A stretch of 64,000 nucleotides of DNA from Amycolatopsis sp. FDAARGOS 1241 (GCF_016889705.1 NZ_CP069526.1:5022001-5086000); one strand, 5' to 3'; counted from the stretch's first letter, positions 27,602 to 37,260 are shown. A program made the numbers and translations. Notes: generated by a model not told the origin, from the sequence alone.

Positions 27602-28069
27602 GTGCCTGAATCGATGTGGAACGTCCCCGTCGAACTTGCCCGAGAGTATTCGAGGCAGGCTGAACACGTAGAACCCGGCGAAGCCTGGACGCCGCAGGAG
27701 TGGCGCCGTGCTGCCGATGCGCTTCTCATGCTTGTGCAAGCTGAAGCCTCCGCATCCCGGGTGGGTGAGGTATTGCGTTACGACGACGGGCTCAGCCTCC
27801 CAGTGGCCGTGGTCAAGGCGACATACGAAAGACTCTTCGCGATCGAGATCAACGATGTGCGCTCCAGGCTGTGCTATGCGCGGTACCTCCTTGTGCATGG
27901 TCTCGATTGGGACCAAGAGGCCGGGGAAATCCTTCGTCAGGTCGAAGAGCCGGCGCGACAAGCTGATGTCTGGATGCCGACCTGGCCATCATCCGGTCTT
28001 CTACATAAACCCGCGCCAGTGAGGGTGGCCTTGGAGTCCTACCGCGCGGAGCGATGGCCATCGTGGTGA
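27602..28069 (+). CDS. Hypothetical helical protein
   Basis: 155 codons from GTG at 27602 (an in-frame ATG follows at 27614). Helical, acidic sequence: ELAREYSRQAEHVEPGEAWTPQEWRRAADALLMLVQAEASASRV, then VKATYERLFAIEINDVRSRLCYARYLLVHGLDWDQEAGEILRQVEEPARQA. The last 35 residues look less protein-like and a frame change near 27970 cannot be excluded. No family recognised. Together with the preceding hypothetical gene it is an orphan pair. Confidence 0.5.
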   Translation: MPESMWNVPVELAREYSRQAEHVEPGEAWTPQEWRRAADALLMLVQAEASASRVGEVLRYDDGLSLPVAVVKATYERLFAIEINDVRSRLCYARYLLVHGLDWDQEAGEILRQVEEPARQADVWMPTWPSSGLLHKPAPVRVALESYRAERWPSW

Positions 28070-29118
28070 GAACGCCGGCGTCGTGGCGGGCCGCCATCCA
28101 CTGTTCCGTGCCGTGTGCCCTGGTGGTTGCGGGCTGGTCGTAGCAGAGCGTGGTCGCGGCCCAGTCGCGTCGGCAACTTGCGCGGTCACGATTCGCTACT
28201 TCCCGGCGCCGTCCTCGAGGGCGACACGGGCGCGGGCAGCGTCATGGCGGCCGGGCAGAAGTCGCTCCCGGTCATGCCGCCATCCTGCCCACCCCTGGTC
28301 GAACGGTGGGTATGCTCGGCGGGTTCGCTTCTTCATGACAACCGCCCCGCTGATTGCCACGACCGGGACCATCGACGGGTTGCCGACAGTACCGGGTCCG
28401 GTGTCTGCGCCGGGGCGCAGGCTCTTCGAGATGCAGCGCGGGGCAGTTCGGCGTCACGGCACTGCGTGGGTCGTAGATCCCGATCCGTGGCCGGGGAGCA
28501 CCTCCTGCTCGATCCCGTCGGCGTTCAGCGCGCCGAGAGGGTCATCGGCTCTGCGGCGCGGCGGGCCTGCCGTTCTGTCTCGTGCACGGCGAACAGGACT
28601 TGCTGATCCGGAGCGGCGTGCCTGGTCTCGCGGCGAGGGTCAGTGGCTTCTCGAACTCGAGCACACCTTGATCCGGTCACTGATCTCCCCCGAGAACCAC
28701 CCGCGTGCTCTTGGCGGCCGCGAGCGCATCGAGCTGGCCAGCCGGCTCCCGGGCCACGGTGCTGCAGCGGGCGTGCCGATCCGGATTTGGTGCGGCGGTG
28801 GCCTCCACGAGACCGCGCAGATCGGCGAACCCGGCTTCACCCGGTCGGGCCGCCGTCGGGCGACACGGCGACGTCGAGCTCGTCCCCCCGCAGCGCGGGC
28901 ACAAAACAAACGCCGAGCACGTCGACGCTGACGTAGGCACGTGTTGCGTCGGCTACCGGTTCGCCGGGGCGCCTACCGGCTGGCTCGTGCCCAGGTGGTG
29001 CATAACCGATCGTTCGCGAAACACCCGTGCCCGATCACCGTTTCCGCAGGACCGATCTGTAAAGGATGCCGGGTCCGCGCCAATGTCACGTTCTCGGGAT
29101 CGCCATGTTGTCTGGACC
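28070..29118. other. Mosaic of unidentified coding fragments
   Basis: About 1 kb with no intact gene. On the minus strand 28970-28660 a broken reading is coherent in two frames (ADATRAYVSVDVLGVCFVPA, then AGFADLRGLVEATAAPNPDRHA), good codon bias, no family recognised. Probably remains of one or more lost genes beside the recombinase fragment. Confidence 0.35.
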
Positions 29119-29205
29119 ATGCGGATCTGCTACGGGCAGGTCTCCACCCGCGATCAGCACCCTGAGGCTCAGCGCGACGTGCTCACGGCGGCCGGGTGCG
29201 ACGGG
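29119..29205 (+). pseudogene. Serine recombinase (resolvase/invertase), N-terminal fragment
   Basis: MRICYGQVSTRDQHPEAQRDVLTAAGCD matches the start of the resolvase catalytic domain, where the nucleophilic Ser is the one in the VST segment. The similarity stops after about 30 residues. A mobile-element relic. Confidence 0.65.
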
Positions 29206-29738
29206 CGACCGGACCGACGATCAGCTCACCGTCGGCCGGCATGGGGCGTATTCCGAGTCGGTGTGCTGAGCAGGTCGACGCTTCCGGGACCGCGAAAGTG
29301 GACTGGACCGCGGTCAGGGTCCGTTCGGGTGAGTCTGCGGCGGCGATCAGCCGGTCCGCTGCGACCTGACGGAGATCGAAGTCCTGAGTGTCGACCACGG
29401 TGCGGACCAGACCGGCCGGTGCGCGAGCCGCAAGAGCGGGCACGGCGACGGCTCGACCGGGACACGCACGCCGAGCGACGCGCCCAGAGCGGACACGGCC
29501 GCACCGGCCGCCAGCACCACAGTCGTACCGGAGCAGCCGGCTCACGCCACGGATCGCGGGCGGCGAGGCGCCCGGCGCGGGCAGTTGCGTTGAGCGGATG
29601 GGCGCCCGTTGGGGAACTTCAGGGCAAGTTTTCGCCGACCCCCCCCGGAAAGATTCCGCCCTCGGGTTACGCCAATCGACGTGACAACGGCGGCCAACGG
29701 ACACAAGCCGCAGCCCCCCGAGCTGATGGGAGCCAGCC
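29206..29738. other. Stretch without recognisable gene
   Basis: Follows the recombinase fragment. A minus-strand reading at 29250-29450 (TVVDTQDFDLRQVAADRLIAAADSPERTLTAV) is coherent but unidentified and lacks both ends. Confidence 0.3.
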
Positions 29739-29888
29739 ATGCCGGTGGAGTCCACCGAACGGCATTTCGACCCGGACGACCCTGAATACTTCATCGCCCA
29801 GCTCGCTCGCGACCGCGAAGCCCCGCCCGCTGACCCGGCCTCGCCACCTGTCGAGCCGGACGACGCCGGCAGCACGTCACATCAATGA
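29739..29888 (+). CDS. Small hypothetical protein upstream of the cupin
   Basis: 49 residues from the ATG at 29739 with GGGAG six bases upstream; it begins MPVESTERHFDPDDPEYF and is rich in Pro, Asp and Glu. Its stop overlaps an upstream in-frame ATG of the cupin gene (29885). Unrecognised; the good ribosome binding site and operon position are the only support. Confidence 0.4.
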   Translation: MPVESTERHFDPDDPEYFIAQLARDREAPPADPASPPVEPDDAGSTSHQ

Positions 29889-29902
29889 CACAGGGAGTCA
29901 CC

Positions 29903-30406
29903 ATGAGCGACCTAACACCTCCCCCACTGACGATCGTGCAACCAGGAGCGGGAAAGCAGGGGGACCTCGGAAGCGTCGGCGTGGCCTTCAAGCTCTGGAG
30001 CCACGAGACAGGAGGTGCTGTGTCGATCGTGGAGCACCCCTTCCCCGTCGGGGCACTGGTCATTCCGCACCGGCACACCCGTGAGGACGAGTACTCGATC
30101 GTGACCGAGGGGGAGATCGGTTTCCGATCCGGCGACCGCGAGGTCGTGCTCGGCGCGGGCTGATACATCACCAAGCCACGCGGAGAAGTCCACACGATGT
30201 GGAACGCCGGCACGACGCCCGCGCGGATGATCGAGGTCATTGCCCCGGGCGGCTTCGAAGGGTTCTTCCACAACCTGTCCGACCTGATCGCGGGCGGCCC
30301 GCCCGCCGAAGGGGAGATGGCACGCCTCGCGGCCGAGTACGGAGTGGAGTTCGCCACCCCCGATTGGCTACCGGACCTCATCACCCGGTACGGGCTCAAG
30401 CCTTAG
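29903..30406 (+). pseudogene. Cupin domain protein interrupted by in-frame TGA
   Basis: A single reading frame gives a complete cupin of 167 codons: HPFPVGALVIPHRHTREDEYSIVTEGEIGFRSGDREVVLGAG, with the metal-binding PHRHTxxDE of motif 1, then TGA at 30161-30163, then YITKPRGEVHTMWNAGTTPARMIEVIAPGGFEGFF with the motif 2 region and a helical C-terminal tail to 30406. Only the one stop separates the two halves; no frameshift. The ATG at 29903 has GGGAG five bases upstream. The enzyme would probably be a small dioxygenase- or isomerase-type cupin. It lies in an apparent operon with the SDR and SnoaL-like genes downstream. Confidence 0.8.
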
Positions 30407-30544
30407 CCACGTCGCGGTGGGCGCGCCGCCGCCGCGTGCGGCCCACCCGTCGAGGAGTCGACTGGCGGCGGCAGCCGAGGTCGAGCAACCCCATCCCGTC
30501 ACCGAGCCCGGGCACGCGCTCGATCGAACAACCGAAGGAATGTC

Positions 30545-31258
30545 ATGACCATGCAGAATCAGAAGGTTGCCGTCATCACCGGGGCCTCGCAGGGCTTCGG
30601 CGCCGGCCTGGTCGAGGCCTACCGCAAGCTCGGCCACGCGGTCGTCGCCACCTCGCGCACCATCACCCCCACCGCCGACACGGGCGTCCTCGCCGTCCAG
30701 GGCGACATCACCGACCCGGCCACTGCCGAACGGGTGATCTCCGCTGCCGTCGAGCGGTTCGGCCGCGTCGACACCCTGGTCAACAACGCGGGCGTCTACG
30801 TCTCCAAGCCGTTCACCGACTACACCGCCGAGGACTACACCACCATCACCGAGATCAACCTGGCCGGGTTCTTCCGTCTCACCCAGCTCGCCGTCGGGCA
30901 GATGCTGGCCCAGGGCGGCGGGCACGTCGTCACCATCACCGCCAGCATCGTCGACAACGCCGATTCCCGAGTCCCGTCCGTCCTCGCCGCACTGACCAAG
31001 GGCGGTCTGCAGGCCGCCACCAAGTCCCTCGCCATCGAGTACGCCACTCGCGGCATCCGGGCCAACGCCGTCGCTCCGGGCACCATGCGCACCCCGATGC
31101 ACGACCCGCAGATCCACGGGTTCCTCGCCGGCCTGCAGCCCGTCGGCCGCATGGGCGAGATCGCCGACGTCGTCGAGGCGGTCGTCTACCTGGAGAACGC
31201 GCCGTTCGTCACCGGCGAGATCCTCCACGTGGACGGCGGCATGAGCGCCGGCCACTGA
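30545..31258 (+). CDS. SDR family protein lacking the catalytic tyrosine
   Basis: 237 residues with a normal Rossmann start (TGASQGFG at 13-20), NNAG at 80-83 and Ser134 (TITAS). The YxxxK element is changed: Lys152 is kept (LAALTKGGL) but the position of Tyr, residue 148, is Ala. The C-terminal VTGEILHVDGGMSAG is complete. It may bind NAD(P) without classical catalysis or use another proton donor. The ATG at 30545 follows GAAGGAA. It stands between the cupin pseudogene and the SnoaL-like gene, 34 bases from the latter, suggesting an operon. Confidence 0.88.
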   Translation: MTMQNQKVAVITGASQGFGAGLVEAYRKLGHAVVATSRTITPTADTGVLAVQGDITDPATAERVISAAVERFGRVDTLVNNAGVYVSKPFTDYTAEDYTTITEINLAGFFRLTQLAVGQMLAQGGGHVVTITASIVDNADSRVPSVLAALTKGGLQAATKSLAIEYATRGIRANAVAPGTMRTPMHDPQIHGFLAGLQPVGRMGEIADVVEAVVYLENAPFVTGEILHVDGGMSAGH

Positions 31259-31292
31259 CCACCCCCACCCACTCCTTCCAGGGAGCAGCACC

Positions 31293-31700
31293 GTGAACCA
31301 CAACACCGAGGACACCGAGACGCTCCTGCGCGGCGTCCTCGACGGCTGGAAGGCCGCCGTCGACAAGCACCAGCCCGACCAGGTGGCCGCCCACTTCACC
31401 CACGACGCCATTTTCCAAGGCTTGCACCCCTACAGCGTCGGACGTCCCGGCATCGCCGCCTACTACGATTCCCAACCTCCCGGCCTGAGCGCCGACTACC
31501 GGGTCTTGGCGACCAGGCGCCTCTCCGACGACCTCATCCTCGGATACCTGAACGTCGACTTCTCCTTCACCGACCGCCCCACGGTCAACGTCTACCTCAG
31601 CATCCTGCTGAAACGGGCCGGAACCGGCTGGGCCATCGCGTTTTACCAGGTCTCCAAGCTCGACCAGGACACCACCGGCGAAGACCCCGCCGGCCCATAG
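31293..31700 (+). CDS. SnoaL-like/NTF2-fold protein (SgcJ/EcaC-type)
   Basis: 135 residues from GTG at 31293. The NTF2-like cone fold is indicated by LLRGVLDGWKAAVDKHQPDQVAAHFTHDAIFQG, a GRPGIAAYYDS segment and the strands VLATRRLSDDLILGYLNVDFSF and VYLSILLKRAGTGWAIAFYQVSKL. Such proteins act as small isomerases, hydrolases or ligand-binding proteins. GGGAG lies seven bases before the start. Operon partner of the SDR upstream; function unknown beyond the fold. Confidence 0.8.
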   Translation: MNHNTEDTETLLRGVLDGWKAAVDKHQPDQVAAHFTHDAIFQGLHPYSVGRPGIAAYYDSQPPGLSADYRVLATRRLSDDLILGYLNVDFSFTDRPTVNVYLSILLKRAGTGWAIAFYQVSKLDQDTTGEDPAGP

Positions 31701-32497
31701 CGGCCGCGACCGGACTTCGACCGAGCGGCTGTTCGGGCCCGGTTAAAGACTCCCTCAACGGTCCTGCCGACCCTCACACCCACCGCGGCGCGTTGCGCAC
31801 TGACCTGGTGCGGACGTAGCCCTGCAACGGGCACGAAGGGGCCGGCTACGGCGGCGGCCCTGCTGACCTACGACGCGATCCTGCGCGGCGCCACCGTCCT
31901 GAGCGTCGGGCAGCGGATATCCGGGACGACACCAAGCACACCTCAGCGCTTCACACGAAGCGGCCGGCCACGCGCAGAGCTGTTGTTGCCGTACCAGTCG
32001 GCGTGCCTGTCGTTCGGCGCGGGCCAAGCAGTGCCACGAGTTCATCAGCGAGCTCTCGGACACGTCCACGTCCGGGCCCTGCGGTGACCTGACGCGTCCG
32101 CGGGGGAGGCGCCGGCCGTCGGCGTTCCCCGCCGATGTGACCGTCGTCGACGCGGGACTTTGATCACTTCGCGGGGATGGAAACCGGCCATGGTCATGAT
32201 GCTCCCTCCAGGTGCGCAGGAGTTCTCCTCGCTGCGGCGACGACCGGCAGTCTCTACCGGTCGCTGATGTGCGCGAAGACCGCGATGCCGGCGCGGAGGG
32301 ACTTGTACCTCCGCGCCCGAGGACAGCGAGTGGGAAGTCACGCACATGCACCGGGCGGAACTGGGTGAAGCAGACACCTTGGCCTTATCCGTATCGCGCT
32401 TTTGCCGTAATACGACGCCGCGAACCAACGCTAACCAGGTGCACGGCGAGGACCCAGGCGCGCATCGACACCGGCAAACCGCAGAAAGAGCATCACC
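31701..32497. other. Intergenic region before the PEP-mutase-family gene
   Basis: About 800 bases; no gene with a recognisable signature on either strand. Overlapping frames are Arg/Pro-rich shadows. The promoter of the downstream gene should lie in the last 100 bases. Confidence 0.4.
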
Positions 32498-33319
32498 ATG
32501 CCCGACACGACACAACACGTCCGCTACGAACAGTTCCTCGAACTCCATCGTGGCCCCGAGGCGTTCATCATGCCCAACGCCTGGGACGCCCCGTCGGCCC
32601 TGCTGTTCAAGGAAGCCGGATTCGCCTCGATCGCAACCTCCTCGGCGGCCTTCGCGGCGACACTCGGTCGGCTCGATGGCATCCACGCCGTCAGCCGCGA
32701 CGAGCACCTGGATCATGCCGCGCTCCTCACGTCGGTGAGCGGACTGCCGATCAACGGCGACTTCGAGGACGGCTACGGCGAGACTCCCGAGGAGGTCCGG
32801 GCCACCGTCGATGCCGCTATCGCCCGTGGCCTGGCCGGTATCGGAATCGAAGACACCACCGGCGACCCCTCCCAGCCGATTCGCGGATTCGACGACGCGG
32901 TTCGCCGCATCGAGGCCGCCGCCAAGGCGGCACGCGGACGGATCGTGCTGACCGGCCGCACGGACAACTTCCTGTGGGGGATCTCCGATCTCGACGACAC
33001 CATCCGCCGCCTCTCGGCGTTCGCGGAGGCGGGAGCAGACGTCCTCTACGCACCGAACCTTCCCGATCTCGCCGCCGTGCGCGCGGTCGTCGAGGCCGTC
33101 GCGCCCAAGCCGGTCAACCTCCTCGTCGCCCCGTCAGACGGGGTGCGCCTCAAGGAGCTGCAGAAGATCGGTGTCCGCCGGATCAGCCTCGGAGTCGACC
33201 CCTACACACACGCCCTCGGAGCCATCCGCACGGCTGCAGCGAATCTCGTGACCGGCGACCTGACGGCACTCGCATCAGAGCTCACCTTCGGCCACGTCAT
33301 CGACCTCATCAAGGGCTGA
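32498..33319 (+). CDS. Isocitrate lyase/PEP mutase superfamily protein
   Basis: 273-residue TIM barrel. It shows IMPNAWDAPSALLFKEAGF, ATSSAAFAATLGRLDG, the metal-site segment INGDFEDGYGETPEEV and IEDTTG, plus VLTGRTDNF. This is the short branch annotated as 2-methylisocitrate lyase or PEP mutase-like, which cleaves or rearranges C-C or C-P bonds of 2-oxo acids with Mg2+. The KKCGH lyase loop is not evident, so the precise reaction is uncertain. ATG at 32498 with AAAGAG seven bases upstream. Its 3' end exists a second time, degraded, at 44213-44370. Confidence 0.88.
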   Translation: MPDTTQHVRYEQFLELHRGPEAFIMPNAWDAPSALLFKEAGFASIATSSAAFAATLGRLDGIHAVSRDEHLDHAALLTSVSGLPINGDFEDGYGETPEEVRATVDAAIARGLAGIGIEDTTGDPSQPIRGFDDAVRRIEAAAKAARGRIVLTGRTDNFLWGISDLDDTIRRLSAFAEAGADVLYAPNLPDLAAVRAVVEAVAPKPVNLLVAPSDGVRLKELQKIGVRRISLGVDPYTHALGAIRTAAANLVTGDLTALASELTFGHVIDLIKG

Positions 33320-33519
33320 CACGGCCACGCAACCGGGCACCTGCGCATTGACCTCATGTAGCTAGATCGCGACGTGACCTGATCTGACTGCCCGCGTGAC
33401 TCGCGCGGATACCTCCGCGTGCTCGGACGACAGAGCCGGGTCAGGAGCGTTGCGTTGCAGACCGTCCACTGGCACACCTTCGCTGAACAGTGCCGTTAAC
33501 CCTTTGATGAGAGACAGTT

Positions 33520-35817
33520 TTGGCACCTGAACGAATGTCGCACACGCTGCCCGGGCTGACGGCGCCGGCCGAGATCGTGGTCGACCGCTGGGGCGTGCCC
33601 CACATCTACGCGGCGAGCACGTACGACGCCTTCCGCGTGCAGGGCTTCAACGCCGCTCGCGACCGGTTGTGGCAGATCGATTTCTGGCGCCGGCGCGGGC
33701 TCGGGCGGCTGGCCGAGGTCTTCGGCGCCGAACACGCCGAGCGCGACCGCGCGGCGCGGTTGTTCCTCTACCGCGGCGACATGCACCGCGAGTGGCTGGC
33801 GTACGGTTCGGACACGAAACGCGCGACGACGGCGTTCGTCGAAGGCGTCAACGCGTTCGTGGAGCTCACGCGCGGCAACCCCGAGCTGCTGCCCGCGGAG
33901 TTCCGGGAGCTGGGCTACGCGCCGGCGTTGTGGGACCCCGAAGACGTGGCGCGCATCCGCAGCCACGGCCTGTTCTACAACCTCCGCGAGGAGGTCGCCC
34001 GCGCCCGGACGCTGCGCGACCTGCCCGGGGACGTCGAAGAGCTGCGGCGCCGGCGTGAGCCGTGGCGGCCGGTCGAGGTCCCGGACGGCCTCGACCTCGC
34101 CGCGATCCCCGACGACGTGCTGCGCGTGTACGACCTGGCCACGACCGCGCCGGTGTTCGCGCCGGCGGCGCCGGACGATCCGCAGGGCGACGTGCTGCCC
34201 GAAGGCAGCAACAACTGGGTCCTCGCCGGTTCGCGCACCCGCTCGGGCCGGCCGCTGCTGGCCAACGACCCGCACCGCGCGGCCGCCGCGTTGCCCGGCC
34301 TGCGCTACATCGCGCACCTCAACGCGCCGGGCCTCGACGTGATCGGCGGCGGTGAGCCGGCGTTGCCGGGCATCTCCATCGGCCACAACGGGCAGATCGC
34401 GTTCGGGCTCACGATCTTCGCGATCGACCAGGAAGACCTCTACGTCTACGAAACCGCTCCCGGCGATCCCACGAGCTACCGCTACGACGGCCGCTGGGAG
34501 CCGATGCGGCGCGTCACGGAGACGATCGCGGTGCGCGAGGGCGACCCGGTCGAGGTCGAGCTGCTCTTCACCCGCCACGGCCCGGTCGTGTACCAGGATC
34601 CGGACAAGCACACGGCGTACGCGGTGCGCGCGGCCTGGCTCGAGGCCGGCATGGCGCCCTACCTCGGCAGCATGGACTACATGCGCGCCCGCAACTGGGA
34701 CGAGTTCTCGGCCGCGATGAACCGCTGGGGCGCGCCGCCGGAGAACCAGGTCTACGCCGACCCCTCGGGCCGCATCGCCTGGCAGACCGGTGGCCTCACC
34801 CCGATCCGGCCCAACTGGGACGGCACCCTGCCCGTCCCCGGCGACGGCCGCTACGAATGGGCCGGCTTCTACGACACCGACCAGCTGCCCGGCGCCCTCG
34901 ACCCGGAAGCGGGATTCCTGGCCACGGCCAACGAGATGAACCTGCCGCCGGACTACCCGCCCGACCGGCACATCACCTACGACTGGTACGCGCCCTACCG
35001 CAAGCACCGCATCGACGAGATCCTCGCGCAAACCACCGACGCCACCCCGGCGAGCATGCTCGCCCTGCAGAGCGACTTCCTGTCCCTGCCCGCGCGCCGG
35101 ATCGTCGCGCGGCTGCGCGAGCTGAGCGTGACCGTGGACGGGCTCGACCTGCTGACCGGCTGGGACGCCGTGCTCGCCCCCGACAGCGCGGCCGCCGCGC
35201 TGTTCGAGGTCTGGTACCGCCGGCACCTGCGGCCCGAGCTGCTGGCCCGGGCGCTGGAACCGCTGGTCGGCGGGGAGGCCGCCGCGACGGCCGCCCGTAT
35301 CTCACCGGCCGAGGACCTCCTGGCCGACGCGCGCATCGACGTCGAACTGGTGGAGAACTCCGACGCCTTGGCCGAGATCGTCGCCAAGACCCTGCCCGCC
35401 GCCGTCGCCGAGCTGGAAGAGCTGCTGGGCGCCGACCGGCGCGCGTGGGAGTGGGGCCGGCTGCACGTGGCCCGCGCGCAGCACCCGCTCAAGGCGCTGC
35501 TGGGCAATCTCCCCGCGGACCGCCTCGCGACGGAACCGCTTCCGCGCGGCGGCAGCGGCGACACCGTCGGGAACACCGCCTACGGCCCGAACTTCGTGCA
35601 GACGGCCGGCGCGACGTTCCGGATCGTCGTCGACGTCGGCGAGTGGGACTCATCACTCGCCATGAACGCACCAGGCCAGTCCGGCCGGCTCGACGACCCG
35701 CACCTGACCGACCTGTTCGCCCCCTGGACCCGCGGCGAAGCCTTCCCCCTGCTCTACAGCCGCGAGCGGATCGACGCCGAGGCCGAAACCGTCATCGAGC
35801 TCAACCCATCCGTCTGA
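33520..35817 (+). CDS. Penicillin acylase family (Ntn-hydrolase) amidase, no signal peptide
   Basis: 765 residues. The autocatalytic Ser nucleophile is Ser230 in LPEGSNNWVLAGSRT; after cleavage it would be the N terminus of the beta chain. The alpha chain carries IVVDRWGVPHIYA and FVQGF-like QGFNAARDRLWQID; the beta chain has LLANDPH, FTRHGPVVY, the AANEMN-like ATANEMNLP and a late GGSGDTVGNTAY. Homologues hydrolyse beta-lactam side chains or acyl-homoserine lactones and are normally exported; here no signal sequence is present, so it is cytoplasmic. TTG at 33520 (GAGAG upstream) or ATG at 33535 may be the start. Monocistronic. Confidence 0.9.
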   Translation: MAPERMSHTLPGLTAPAEIVVDRWGVPHIYAASTYDAFRVQGFNAARDRLWQIDFWRRRGLGRLAEVFGAEHAERDRAARLFLYRGDMHREWLAYGSDTKRATTAFVEGVNAFVELTRGNPELLPAEFRELGYAPALWDPEDVARIRSHGLFYNLREEVARARTLRDLPGDVEELRRRREPWRPVEVPDGLDLAAIPDDVLRVYDLATTAPVFAPAAPDDPQGDVLPEGSNNWVLAGSRTRSGRPLLANDPHRAAAALPGLRYIAHLNAPGLDVIGGGEPALPGISIGHNGQIAFGLTIFAIDQEDLYVYETAPGDPTSYRYDGRWEPMRRVTETIAVREGDPVEVELLFTRHGPVVYQDPDKHTAYAVRAAWLEAGMAPYLGSMDYMRARNWDEFSAAMNRWGAPPENQVYADPSGRIAWQTGGLTPIRPNWDGTLPVPGDGRYEWAGFYDTDQLPGALDPEAGFLATANEMNLPPDYPPDRHITYDWYAPYRKHRIDEILAQTTDATPASMLALQSDFLSLPARRIVARLRELSVTVDGLDLLTGWDAVLAPDSAAAALFEVWYRRHLRPELLARALEPLVGGEAAATAARISPAEDLLADARIDVELVENSDALAEIVAKTLPAAVAELEELLGADRRAWEWGRLHVARAQHPLKALLGNLPADRLATEPLPRGGSGDTVGNTAYGPNFVQTAGATFRIVVDVGEWDSSLAMNAPGQSGRLDDPHLTDLFAPWTRGEAFPLLYSRERIDAEAETVIELNPSV

Positions 35818-36310
35818 CATCCCTACGCGAGGTGCGCGACCGGGCCGCCTCGCAGGCGCTCAGGATGAGGTCACCCGGCAACTTTTGGACGGGGTTTGGA
35901 ACGGAGGTATGGCAATGACGCGTCGGGCTTTGCCAACCCCCTGGGCGGTTGGCCTCACACTCTCGCCGACCCGACGCGCTACTCATCAACGCCTCAAACG
36001 CCCGCATGCAAACGTCGAGGAAACGTTTCAGTAAATCTCGATCAGCGTCGGCAGAGATAAGGTTATCGACGAGAATTTCAATAATCGACGACCGCTTTCG
36101 CCCGATCTCAAGTATCACTCTTCCGAGCTCTGTGCAAAACCCACTGGCGACCCAGAAATCGGCTGGTCGTCCACCGCGCCACCCTCGCGCAAGCGTCGCA
36201 GGTGCAAGGACTCTTTTCAATGGCGTTGCCCCGGCTGAAACCTTCGGGAGCCGTGAGTCGCGTTCTAATCAACCTCAGTCGAACTCGACAGGTTCGAGCT
36301 CAAGCTGCAG
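35818..36310 (-). other. Lower-GC stretch with possible helical coding fragment
   Basis: GC content drops here. The minus strand from about 36150 to 35960 reads LGRVILEIGRKRSSIIEILVDNLISADADRDLLKRFLDVCMRAFEAL, a coherent helical segment in a frame open from 36220 to 35801, but no start with a ribosome binding site and no family is recognised. It may belong to the neighbouring toxin-immunity remnant. Confidence 0.35.
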
Positions 36311-37005
36311 TCATGGTAGCCCCGCAGCACCGTCGGAACCACCGCTGCCTCGACATGAAACACCGCCGCCGACTTCCGGGCCGTAGGCACGTAGTGCCGT
36401 ATCTGCAGGAACACTGCGTGGCCCTCTGGCAAGGAGATCCACCATCCCCGCACCCGCCGGAAACCGCGTCGCCGAGGTATCCTCCTCCGTAGTGCGCACA
36501 CACACCACGAATGAAGTCCTGCCGCTGAGATTGCCCGATGTTATGCCGCACAAGGCAGCCACCCATTTTTTCGCCGAATGCCTTACAAGTAACAATCCAA
36601 GAACTCTGCGAATTGCCACCAGGAGCGTACCAGCCGACCGGTCCTCCATCGGCAGCGCGATCAGCGCCCTGCGGCGGTCAGCCTCTGACAGCGCGACGAC
36701 GACAAGTTCCTGGTCGCCAAGGGACTCCCTATCACGATGTCGTCGGCCCAGTAGGCCCCAGAACGCTGAGCACGCACCTGCGCTGCGCGTGGCGGGGGTT
36801 CCTCGGACGACAGCAGCAGGCCCCCATTGCCCGTAGTCGACTTCCTCAAACAGTCGCGAGTGCCGGCTGTTTTTCCACACCTGCGCCAACTCGTTCGGGA
36901 CCCCAGCGTCCGGCCATACCGACGAAATCTCGGCATCGGTGGCCGGCTCATCGAATGAGCAAGCCAGCGTGAACAGGGCTCCGCGCAGGCCCGGAAGGCG
37001 TCCAT
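36311..37005 (-). pseudogene. SUKH (SMI1/KNR4) immunity protein, frameshifted
   Basis: Family segments appear in alternating frames: TDAEISSVWPDAGVPNELAQVWKNSRHSRLFEEVDYG, then GLLLSSEE and RSGAYWADDIVIG one frame over, then back to ESLGDQELVVVALSEADRRRALIALPMEDR. The order Exx-W-LLLS-E-ADDIVIG-GDQELV is that of SUKH superfamily proteins, which neutralise secreted nuclease toxins. At least two compensating indels (near 36830 and 36725) and probably a third near the start break it. The likely start is ATG at 37005, preceded by AAGGGAG. Directly downstream of a nuclease toxin remnant, the normal toxin-immunity order. Confidence 0.65.
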
Positions 37006-37019
37006 CGCGCTCCCTTACG

Positions 37020-37260
37020 TCACCCACCATAGTTCATCCACCACGGGTTGAGTTCCTGGTGGCGCACCGCGCGGAGCACCCGGACGAGGTTGACGAAAGT
37101 GTTGGCCACTGTTTCGCGCAGGATGATGTGGTGGATGTCGTACAGTGACCTTCCACCTCCCGGGGTCTGGTAGCCGCGGTCATACCAGTCCTCGACGTAC
37201 GCGCCGCGTTGCTGTGCGCCCGACGCCGCACGATCACCGAGCGGAACCTTCGACAGCCCG
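37020..37260 (-). pseudogene. HNH-type polymorphic toxin, C-terminal nuclease remnant
   Basis: The minus strand reads GAYVEDWYDRGYQTPGGGRS, LYDIHHIILRE, then TFVNLVRVLRAVRHQELNPWWMNYG before TGA at 37020. The DIHHI motif, an Asn and a His followed by a double Trp are the features of the HNH/endonuclease VII-like tips of Rhs/WXG-type toxins. Upstream the reading reaches only to about 37260 before an in-frame TGA; the large carrier part is absent. The segment is short, so the call is moderate. Confidence 0.55.

Noticed and set aside
33496..35226. 576-codon frame antisense to the acylase gene
   Set aside because: Typical GC-rich antisense shadow; Arg/Val-rich with no family signature, and the plus-strand acylase is certain.
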